NCBI RefSeq assembly: GCF_000524195.1
Contig: NW_020170391.1
Span: forward strand, 1,503,994-1,567,993
Direction of reading: 5' to 3'
Length of the DNA stretch: 64,000 nt
Origin: Echinococcus granulosus
Lineage: Eukaryota; Platyhelminthes; Cestoda; Cyclophyllidea; Taeniidae
Part shown: in pieces, positions 36,431 through 45,867 of the stretch
How positions within the stretch are numbered: position 1 is the stretch's first letter
Layout: the number at the start of each line of letters is the position of its first letter
Translations under genes and position numbers: made by a program
The notes under the pieces: generated by a model
Databases searched by the model: none
What the model was told of the DNA's origin: nothing
The model's input: the letters and a program-made list of their open reading frames with translations, nothing else

Positions 36431-38037
36431 TCATGTCAGACAAACACCTCTGCGCCATCCATCGCGGGCACAACCATTGAGACAGCTGTGAAAAATGAAT
36501 TTTATGCCACTATTCCAACTCAATACTGGAGCTCCATCTGAGAGGGCAATTTTAACAGTGGCCCAGGAGCTCGTGCACAAAATAACATCACATTCAAGAC
36601 TAAAGCTAAAATTTAGCGACCTTACAATCTGCAGCGTGAAAATTACAGTGGAATAAACATACTGTTTCGATCGTATAGGAGGCAGAGGAGCAATAGTTGA
36701 TGGCTCATAATTGGCCAAATCCAGATGATTTACCGCTCTACGAAGGGCCAGAGAGGCATCAAACAACTGAGAGGGAGGACTGAATGTTGCCAGTCCGATA
36801 GGACGGTGGGAAACCAGGTCACTGTCCTTTCCATCATGCTGAGAGTCATCGACTGAAGTAACGTGTTCAGGTTTAATATCCACAAATTGATCGAGTGAAT
36901 TATCAACCGTGGTGCCATCTATCAGTGTTTTTGTTGATTGTGAATTTTCGTTGGCTAAAAGCGTATCGAACGCTATAAATAAGTGGCATCAACTTGAAAA
37001 TAAAAGTAGCTATTGCGAAGGATAAGTATGTCTAGCAGTGCTTTTACTAAGTAAAACATAAAAGTACCTTCGATTTCAGCTAACATAAAATCATAAAAAA
37101 TCACCAGGGGGAGAGAAATCGTCCTGCGTTTCAGCAACGAGAATGTTTGATCCTTCGTTTGTCTCTTTCGATTTCGACCTATTAAGGTTGACAGCCAACT
37201 GACCATTCGTGGTTGCAAGACAGAGACGCTTCTCCGACGGTTGGCGATGCAAAAAAGCAGACGTGGCCCCCGGGGGAGTTAGATCATTTGCCGATGACTC
37301 CAATGACGAAGAGATTGATAACTGAAGAAGCACACATTTGGTCGCATCTTAGTATTAATGCCTCTTAAATTGGGGGCTTAGACTAGTGCAGAAAGAAAAG
37401 TTGAAGACGGGGTACATACATTGAATCTTGTTCGTTTCCTAGGATTGTTTAATTCAGTTGGAATCTTATCTGCCTGAATTTCCGGAGCCACAACTTCACA
37501 GTAGCATTTTTTGCAGAAAGTCTTGGTCATATGCAGACTCTTCAACTGACGCCCTAGACACAATATTTCAATTCAATAAAATTACGCAAGCCAAGTATTT
37601 CCAACTCTTTTCCCTCGATCATACAATTGCACTTCTCCAGTTCTCTATAATGTGTAAATAAAGGAAAGTAACCTACTTAAGCAAATCAGCCTTTTCTAAA
37701 TTGACACGGTTCAAACCTGATTCAAAATCTGAAATAGTTGACATGAAGTAACTGAAAACATGCCTGACCGGAGTCGACTGATCAGTTTACGTATGTCTAC
37801 AACGCAAAAGCAAATCTAGATTAACTATGTTCACAGGGTATAGGTAAGAACTTCAATACATGTTTAAGGGATTCAAACAAGACACTGAGGATAATGGCGT
37901 ATAATAAGTGATAACTAACTGTTAATCACGTTAGTGCATTCCTTCCAGTGCTTTTGACGAAGTTCCACAAGGGCAGCTATGACAGATGTCTCAAACGGCT
38001 GTAGAAGCCCATTAGTTTCGACATCATCCCACTCCAT
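36431..38037 (-). CDS. Coiled-coil/CxxC protein, candidate CtIP (RBBP8/Sae2) N-terminal part
   Basis: Exons 38037-37920, 37642-37586, 37553-37420, 37321-37105, 36972-36663 and 36605-36431 join in frame into about 336 codons. Residues about 20-66 form a predicted coiled coil (ALVELRQKHWKECTN, then INKLEKCN and ELEILGLRRQL), followed by FCKKC at about 71-75. Human CtIP has the same order: a helix beginning LWxKLKxxHDRE and a zinc-binding CDRC after the coil; it tetramerises through this part and stimulates MRE11 nuclease in DNA end resection. The remainder is Ser/Pro/Asp-rich and looks disordered. The intron 37554-37585 is only 32 bp. The last exon reaches a stop but has alternative donors, so the true C-terminus may lie further left. 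The gene is real by splice evidence; the CtIP identity is an inference from motif order and helix pattern. Confidence 0.5.
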
Positions 38038-38285
38038 TCTCGAGATAGACGAATGCCCTGAAAGACCAAAACGCTGTACACTTCCGATAAACTAAAACAA
38101 ATGATGCACAATGAAAAGACATTTTAAAGCAATAAGTAAAAAGTTTCTAAGACCCTTATTTTGTTTTTAAAAACGAATATTTTAGCACATGCATGGACAA
38201 AGTTATAAATCGATTTGGTGATACCTCAAACTTCAAGACTGTGTCGCACGTGATCACGTAACCCAATTGACGCGCCCAATCTCCT

Positions 38286-38298
38286 CCCCCCCCCCCCC
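38286..38298 (+). repeat. Homopolymer of 13 C
   Basis: Thirteen consecutive C in a locally C-rich stretch (38270-38480) upstream of the coiled-coil/CxxC gene. Length may be affected by sequencing error. Confidence 0.9.
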
Positions 38299-38877
38299 GT
38301 CGGAGAAATAGGTGACTTGAGCAACCTTTGCCCCCAAATGCTGCACATGCCTAACTAGCACAGCCAAGATTCGGCCCTGCCCCCGCTGACCCGTCGCCTC
38401 TGCCCGCCACCAGAAACTCCTACCGGTTCCATGGGCTCAGAACCCTTACCTACGAGACCATAGACGCCAACCCCCAATAAGGCTCTCACGAGTTAACTAC
38501 CAACAACTCAGCAATGGTTACGTTCCCAAAACGCCTCCTTTAGAGAGGAAGTAGGCAATCGGCTCGGGTCCCGCGATAAAAGAGTGGGCGGAATGGCCTA
38601 GTGTCCCAATCCCCTGCACCTGTGCTTTTCTCGTTGACTCCAACTGATAAATATGTCCCAATTAAATCAACCCCTCCGTTCACAGGATATGAAGACCAGA
38701 GAAGAGGAGGTAAACGAGGATCGCGCTACACACGCATCTCCATACTGTGTGCTAGAAATACACCAAATATCATACATCTACGTTAAAACCCTACTCAAAA
38801 TCTGACCATGCAGCAGTAACTAAAGAATGAGAACTTCAGTGGAAAGGACAGAATGAGTAAGGACTACCAATCCGAGT

Positions 38878-40436
38878 TCAAGGCACCAAATGCAGCGGAG
38901 CATCTGCGGGAAAGCCATAAATGCATTTTATCGCTGCGATGATGAAAACGGAAACGATCATTCCAAAAAATAATGACATCGTGAACGTCCAGACGAAGTT
39001 CTAAAGTTTAATTAAAAAAGTTGTAGGAATGGGGAGTAATAATACATGTAATACTCAAAACTTGGAAAAAACTGCGAGGAAATGAGTGCCATTTCAATCC
39101 TTATTGTGGAGATAATAGTCACCCAAATGAAAATCATAGAAGAAACGCTGCGCATATTTTTAGTAAAAGGACGCTGCTGCTTATCCAGCTCATCCATCGA
39201 ACTGCTTTTATTACACACGTTTAGTACCACTACTACACCCTACACGCCGCAATGAGAACTGGAAAATTGCTGAGCTGATAGAAAATAGCTTCTATTAAAG
39301 CATTTGTTAGACAGAATAAAGCTATTAAGTAGGTTATTAATCCCACAGATTAAACAAATCGACACTTTCAGTCCCACCATACTTGGAAACAAGTCATGAA
39401 GTCACTTAAGGGACTAATCGAAGTTTAGATAAATGTTTTTGTCAGTGCACTATTAGTGAGTCGCATGCAAGCCCTTTTGCCTACATAGTGCTTACCTTAT
39501 AATCGGAAATAACAGAATGCTGCAGTAATCATAAATCTCGCAAAGAGAATGCCATTAACACCATCTCACATACAACGTGGTAAAAGAGGCTCATAGGTGC
39601 TTGTATAACTACAGCCTCAATGTGGACAAAAGAGGTAGGAACAAAAGTGTTTTACCAAGAAGCATGCATAAAAAACCGTACATTTACCAAGAAGCATATC
39701 AGGTGGGAATACGGAAGTGAATAACATACTTCCACTTGCTTATTTTTATTTTTCTTGTCTGTACTGGTTTTCATGCGCACGACCTGATCCACTTGTCTTC
39801 TACGTTGATTATCGCCTGCGAAAGTAAAAATAACGGAAATGAATGGACTCCCCGTTATAGAAATGAATAAACTGACTGGAAAAATACATCATGCAAAATA
39901 AACAGACAGACTAGTGGGTTAGAAGTGCGAAATCAGGAGAGTGTTGCATTAAAAACGACGACCTCAAAATATAATGCTCTTCTAGGTAATTGAGCCGGAA
40001 CTTTTACCTGAGGGTTAGTTAACGGTGAGCTGTGAACTCTCAAAAACCCCATAGAATTGTGCGGCAAATCCCTGCGCAAAAACCACATTTTTTGTCGAAA
40101 GACAAAGTACAAACAAAAGCCGAACAGTTCTTGGTAAGGTTTGTGGCAAGAAGTTTACCGAACAGTAGAATATTTGCATAAATGAGTCGATGGCATTAAG
40201 ATGAATATTCAAGGAATCCTCATGAGTAAAATAATGCACCTAGTAGACAAATCTCCCCCCTCACCCATCCTTGAATTGTAAATGATCAAAATCAAGAGCT
40301 TTTCCGAAAAATGAAACAAGGTGCAAGCAACCGAAAATGCTAAGTGAAGAGCTGTTTTTGTAATCTAACGAAACTCACCGATGGCACGACGAAAGTGATC
40401 GATCGGAAGCTGGCTTGAGGAGTTTTTGCGACCCAT
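38878..40436 (-). CDS. TRIQK: TRIQK (triple QxxK/R motif) small membrane protein
   Basis: Three exons, 40436-40379, 39815-39730 and 39000-38878, encode 88 residues (human 86). The N-terminus MGRKNSSSQLPIDHFRRAIG matches human MGRKxxxxxLPVDQYRKQIG, where the two QxxR/K-type positions begin; a basic middle (QRRRQVDQVVRMKTSTDKKN) and a single membrane helix (FVWTFTMSLFFGMIVSVFII) follow, then a short tail. The family is an ER-membrane protein of poorly known role. Phases 1 and 0 fit exactly. It is too short for ordinary open-frame searches and would be missed without joining the exons. The identity rests on the N-terminal motif, overall length and helix position. Confidence 0.8.
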
Positions 40437-41240
40437 GGAGCTCTTTGCAGCCAATTGGAAGGACGAACATAAAAGTAAACCTAGTGATTAACCTACATTT
40501 CAAAACTACTTTATTACCAACGCATGGGCAAGTACAAAACCGGTACCCTATAGCAGTACCACTTTCTTAGAAGCATTTGGACATTACATTTAGCAAAACC
40601 AAGTCCCCGAGGAACTAAAATATGAAGCTTACTTTTAAAACAAGTAGTATCGAAGAAAAAGTGACGAATCTGGATTTGGAATGGTGTTATGCAAAATCAC
40701 TAGAACTGCATTTCAGACCATTAAGGGCACCCTTCCCGATATTATCACCAAACAGAACGATACGAGACTAGTAAAAGCAAATGTGTACATCCATCCGAAA
40801 CAGCAAACCTAAAACATGATAAAACGAACTCTAACCATGCCCCATGACAGGTGCCGTAGATCCTCTCATATTAGCAATAGGGTTTCGGGCTGAGTGGAAA
40901 ACCTTCCATGAAACCCACCTTTATTCATACCCAAGCCAGTTAAAAGTAAAAAACCAACCTCACAAACGAGCTTGGTGTCATACAGACTTGCTGCAAGGGT
41001 TTAAGGTCATCTGAAGATCAATATCTGCTTTTGTGACTCCATGGCCCTTCCTTAATGTGGCAATATTTGCAATATTGCAGTTGTTGGTGAAACTTTTCAA
41101 TTAAGACCCACTACTTTTGTGCATGGAATTCAAAAATCTTATCCATCACGAATAATCAAGCAGATATTGTTGATAATCTAAGGTCACATTCGGTTTGGAG
41201 GGTTAGTCGTTTTTTTGGTAGGTGTTCATGGTCGGGGCAG

Positions 41241-42007
41241 ATGGCTCTGAGAAGTGCTACTTATGAGTACTCTCCACGTGCACAACCTTTAGAAGATGTA
41301 GAGTACCCTCTTACGGTGCAGTACTGTGGAGGTTAGCCCAAATCAATAAATATGTGATTTCTAGAATGTACACTGCCTATTGAGTATTGTGAATTTTCCA
41401 GTGATCCAGCAAAATGTAAGGCATGGCTTGAGAAGAACCTCCCTGAAATATTTGAAAAAATGAATTCTGTGGAACAGCTAGCTGATGAAGGTAGTTCAAA
41501 GAAGAAATCGCGTCAAAGTCGAGGTGGAAAAGGGTCGGGTCCTAAAAAACCTTCCGAACAAAAGGTGTCCATCTCTCGTGCTACGAGGGGCAAGAACAAG
41601 TTCACAACAAGTGTTATCGGCTTGGACACATATGGTTTGCATATGATTTTGATATGTTTTGTGTAGAAACGCTGTCGGCGCTTATCCTGTTTTGTTCATA
41701 AACCCCTCACCTTTTTTCGCTGCTTTTATATTTCTCCTTATTTCTCTCGCATTCAGGAATTGATTTGAAACAAGCTGCAAAATTTTTTGGACAGAGATTC
41801 GCCACCGGCAGTTCTGCTAACAACTCCGGAGAAATCGTTATTCAGGGCGATGTTAAGTTTGAGCTCATGGAGCTGATTCCCAAAAAATGGAAAGAGGTAG
41901 GCCAAATAACTCCCTTCAAAACTTGAATTCGCACTTATTCGGGACTACTTTTATCCTTCTAGATCCCAGAGGGGTCAATCGAAGATTTGGGAGACCTAAA
42001 ACGCTAG
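41241..42007 (+). CDS. DENR: Density-regulated protein DENR
   Basis: Exons 41241-41331, 41365-41634, 41757-41896 and 41963-42007 give 181 residues (human 198). DENR pairs with MCT-1 to eject tRNA and mRNA from post-termination 40S subunits and to allow re-initiation after short upstream frames. The N-terminal zinc-binding knuckle is seen as YCGECTLPIEYCEF; a Lys/Gly-rich linker follows, then the SUI1/eIF1-like domain (VIGLDTYGIDLKQAAKFFGQ, IVIQGDV, IEDLGDLKR at the end). The first intron is only 33 bp (41332-41364). The start ATG directly follows an AG (41239-41240) after a pyrimidine-rich run, so the message may receive its 5' end by cis- or trans-splicing. Phase 1,1,0 joins all agree. Confidence 0.95.
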
Positions 42008-42532
42008 TTCGTATCTTTTGCTCCCAATAAAGACCTCGACTTAATGTACCTTACCCTATATTACGCTCTTATTAGTGGTGCATGATTTGATCTAGTTCTT
42101 AGGCAGATGCGTTTGCGGCAAAATCTGGTGCAAAATGCTCTAGTAGCGCCTCTGCTATTGGACCCAAGGGTATTTTAAACAGTAAGGTTTGTTTTGTACT
42201 GAGTCCCCCATCCACGTTCAGATGCAAGCTCTTCAAGGAGACAGCTGGGGGTAGTCACGTTGCAGCAAACGATGAAGCTAAGGCAGAGTTTATTGCTGCG
42301 GAATCGTCCACCCCGTATTTACCTGACCGGGTCTAGAAGTGGCCGCTGCACCGCACACAAAAATCATTTTTTTGCCCAAGCTGATTGAGTTGAAGCCATC
42401 GAGTGATCTTAGCCAGTGCCTTGACATTGGCTTGATTACTAACGTTCGTGTAGACAGCAGAAGAGTTCCGCATCCCATCCAGTCTTATGAAGGATAATTT
42501 ATTGACAGTGAAGTAATTCTGTAGAAAAACAG
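42008..42532. other. Intergenic between DENR and ARPC3 stops
   Basis: The two genes converge here. Open but stop-interrupted frames on the plus strand (about 42105-42500) contain scraps such as HVAANDEAKAEF and KIIFLPKLIELK that are faintly like pieces of a DDE transposase, but I cannot establish a family. Otherwise I see only 3' UTR sequence. Confidence 0.3.
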
Positions 42533-43813
42533 TTAAGGGATGGTCATAAGTGAAGGATCAGTAGCGAAATCCTGGATAACAGAGGGTGGAAGTGCATGAG
42601 AACACTTTTTTGCACGAGGATAGACATGAAACCACTGTTTCCTAGTAGGATCCCGGTGCGGAGAGACTCTGGTCGAGGAACTTACGCTTAGCGAAGCACA
42701 ACCACCACTAAAACGGAGGGGGAACCGTGTCAAACGCATTGGAAGTAAAACAGCGCAGAAGCCGGCCCTCGACCTCTCACCTTGCTGGGCTGCGACTGAT
42801 CGTCGGCGTAGACCTTGTCAAGCAGACGAAGCCCTAACTCTGTGCGCAGTTGAGAGATGTATTCGCGCATGAGGCTAGCGTCAGCTAACGAGGGCTTTGC
42901 GTACAAATTATTCAGTTCTCGTGGGAAGCCGGGGTCACCTGGAATGTCGAAACGCGCCAGAGCCAAAGTTGTTAGTTCTTTTGACCCCTGAGACTTTGTC
43001 GAACACTGTCAAGCACAGTATAGTAGTGTAAGGTGATGGGTATTCTGGATGGAACATAATGCAGGACCCAACTTACTCTTTGTAGTTTTTTCAAACATTC
43101 CAAGATGTAGAGGACCAGGTAGACAAGAACACGGTCAGCATCAGTCTAGAAAAGGCACGATGAAACTAAGCTAGGCATTCTAAACACCATCAAAGAGACA
43201 ATGCTACATGCCTTGAACTCGTAGTTTCGAAAGAAAGTGAGGGGCTTGAAATACAAGAGCGCTTCGTCGATTATGTCTTCCTCAAGATTAGGATCCTGTG
43301 GAGCTGGCCCGCGCACTTTTGAGCGCAGTGGCAATATGGCCATATTGCCGACACGCCGTGAGGCAGATGTGAATTTGGAGTGATAAGTTGCCTGAATAAA
43401 AAATCAGGAAAAATAATGTTGTGATAAAGAACCTGTACCAGAGAAGAGTAAATATAAATGAGAAAGGAGCCACGCCACATTAGTACAAACGGGAGAAAAA
43501 GTGTAGCGCGCAGGATCATCCTACGACTGGGTTAACTCATAAGGTTTGCACAGAATACAAGAACAGAATGCCACAGTAAAATAAGAAAACACTTTATCAG
43601 AACAAACAGGAAGCTTAACTAAATCGCATCCAGCACAAAAATCAAACCCATAACCTAAATCAGGCTCGCTAAAAATAGGAACAAAAAGTATCACGCAGAA
43701 GCCAGTCGCGATGCAAAACTCATTACTGCACATGGTAATACTTGCACTAGTGATAATACCCATACTACTTTGTGAAGAAAGGCGTCGATCGACCAAAGGC
43801 AACCATTTACCAT
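42533..43813 (-). CDS. ARPC3: Actin-related protein 2/3 complex subunit 3
   Basis: Exons 43391-43212, 43145-43077, 43005-42781 and 42634-42533 follow a proposed first exon consisting of the initiator codon alone (43813-43811, ATG|GTAAAT). ARPC3 (p21-Arc) is one of seven subunits of the Arp2/3 complex, which nucleates branched actin. Matches: [62 protein letters not shown] and [20 protein letters not shown]. Total about 192 residues against 178 in man; the excess is in the last exon, which begins like the family (WF in place of WW) but then diverges, so the 3' end is less sure. The intron 43146-43211 starts with GC: alignment across NYEFK|TDADR to human NYEIKNEADR has no gap, leaving no room for a GT donor. 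Confidence 0.9.
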
Positions 43814-44035
43814 GAGAGGAAGCTCCCCAGCTATCCTGCAATCATACTGCCTGCACTCCCACCATACATTAAAACAACTCAAACGATGATTTCAACGTAA
43901 AAATCTGATTGCAGAACCTAAAAAACGTGCCTGATTAGCGCATATCTGCAAATTGTTTGTCATAACCAAAAAGTTCTTAAGTTGGCAACGGGAAGAGTTA
44001 AAAATGAATGCAAAGCGCATTGGCGGATTAAAGGT

Positions 44036-44135
44036 NNNNNNNNNNNNNNNNNNNNNNNNNNNNNNNNNNNNNNNNNNNNNNNNNNNNNNNNNNNNNNNNN
44101 NNNNNNNNNNNNNNNNNNNNNNNNNNNNNNNNNNN
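44036..44135. other. Assembly gap (100 N)
   Basis: Exactly 100 unknown bases, a scaffold placeholder. Sequence just right of it resembles the dispersed repeat seen at 7908 and 32175 in reverse orientation, suggesting the break is repeat-related. Confidence 0.98.
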
Positions 44136-44538
44136 TACAGAAGAGTCTGGCGCCCGTTGGGATGGCCCGAAGCCCATTCTGCAGTAAGGAACACAAGTTG
44201 CTGATTCTGAATTGCCCCTCGTAGAACACCAAACGGGACACCACACAGTCAAATTGCTACATAGCTAGCTGATTTAGTTTTTAAATGTGGAAACATCAAA
44301 GAACATCGAATTGATTCACAAAATTTCATCAAGAGTCATTGATTTACAATTCTACAACATGTGAATTTTCAAATACCTAGTAAGCAACTTATTCTTCGGC
44401 AAAAGGCCCAATTTTTTTCGGAACATTTATAACCGTTGTGTTTTGGGCGCGCTTAAATGCAACGCATACTTGCTTCAGGAAATCTCTAAACGGATGACTG
44501 ACTTCCCTTATGAAGTTTAACTTTAGAAATATGTTTAT

Positions 44539-45105
44539 TTGCATCTGTTTGTTGTTCGGGGACATATTCTTTTGGTTTTACAGCTTTACAGCACTCTAAT
44601 TTGCCACGATTCCACTCGAGCAGCGTCTATTATTTATCTTCATATTTATTTTGATTCAAAAAGAAACTACCTACAAATGGTGAATCTAAATATTGCATTT
44701 GTATCAGAGGAACAATTAATCCTGATTGATGTCTGTGGGAGTGGATTCACTTGCATATTAAATGGAAATAAAGACTTCCTAATACGAACCGTATGTGATA
44801 GGTATTTTGCACATAAGGAGGTATCTGACAAATGGAGCATTCCTTTGAGCTTAGTGGAAGATTCGTTTGGTTCGAATTATCGGTTAGATACAGTAATTTT
44901 GCCCCTGGAACAATGCATGACTTCTGCATGTTTCGATGTAATAAACACAAAAAGTCCGAGGTGCTCAAACTGGAAAACCAAATTCCTACGGAATCGCTTT
45001 TTCGCAAGAGACAGTTCGAAACGCTTGCATGTTGAGGTGACAGTAAAAGGATTAAAGCCAATTCAAAAGCTCCGAGGCTTAATGCATTGTCACCCCTTTG
45101 CATAG
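44539..45105 (+). CDS. Unrecognised 188-codon open frame
   Basis: The frame runs from ATG 44539 to a stop at 45103-45105 without interruption, long for this AT-rich intergenic sequence. The N-terminus is hydrophobic (VRGHILLVLQLYSTLICH), possibly a signal peptide or membrane anchor; the rest is mixed with six or more cysteines. I recognise no domain. A 123-codon frame lies opposite on the minus strand (44747-45118), which lowers the weight of either. It could be a remnant of a mobile element or a chance frame. Confidence 0.2.
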   Translation: MHLFVVRGHILLVLQLYSTLICHDSTRAASIIYLHIYFDSKRNYLQMVNLNIAFVSEEQLILIDVCGSGFTCILNGNKDFLIRTVCDRYFAHKEVSDKWSIPLSLVEDSFGSNYRLDTVILPLEQCMTSACFDVINTKSPRCSNWKTKFLRNRFFARDSSKRLHVEVTVKGLKPIQKLRGLMHCHPFA

Positions 45106-45867
45106 GGGTTGCATACATCTATATGCACTGCTAACGGTTGTGCAAGCACTTAAACAGGGCTGTAGCAGCGAAAAGAATTTAGTAAGAGATCAGTAGTGCG
45201 AATGAAATCAAGCATAGCATACTGGTAAAGTTAACAGAGAAGGCAGACCAGATCGAGAGGTTGGGGAGAAGGGAAGTAGTGGGTGGACAAGGCTATGATA
45301 AAAAAGGTGCTTATGATTGTGGCGGGTCGGAAGGTCATAAATGCAAGTTGGATTTTGGGGAAGAGGAATTTGGGTGTAGGCGTTTCTTAGAGATCTCTTC
45401 GACAGAAGACACGAACTCAGCGCGTGTCTCAAGGCCACATAGAAAATCACAACGCCACTGGATAGACCTACTCAACCTATAAGTAAAGAAAATTCCCAAA
45501 AAAACGGATGAAAAGTCTACGCAAATCATAACGCATAAATGTCTGTGTTAGCAAATGCTGCAAATAATTTCTTGTCAACACAAATGACTAAACTATACCG
45601 CCTCTCAGCTAAGTATTACACGATTGTAATATATTCTCCACCCCAGTTATGCATAAAAAATAAGCTTAAGAACGGATTTTCATCGGTAACTTATCTTCCA
45701 CATTCACTACTTGGAAATCATATTATGCAGCTAAGTTGTCTCAACTTCACTTTCGACTAGACAACAGGCCCTAATTCTACAAGACTTAAGGGACCGGTAG
45801 CTGTAATAAAAGGTCGAAACTGTTGTTCGAGAGTGATTTATTTTGGTGGTAGAAAGTGGTAAATCCT

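Larger units (their letters stand above)
43814..45867. other. Gene-poor region around the second gap
   Basis: It holds the upstream side of ARPC3, a 100-N gap and the downstream side of NOS1AP. A 188-codon frame at 44539-45105 is listed separately. No recognised domain elsewhere; AT-rich blocks dominate. Confidence 0.4.

Noticed and set aside
42105..42500. Scraps reminiscent of a Tigger/pogo-type DDE transposase
   Set aside because: Similarity is limited to a few residues in shifting frames with many stops; I could not place the catalytic motifs, so no element is called.
43892..44252. Open frames spanning the second N run
   Set aside because: Same artefact of the assembly gap; no homology on either side.
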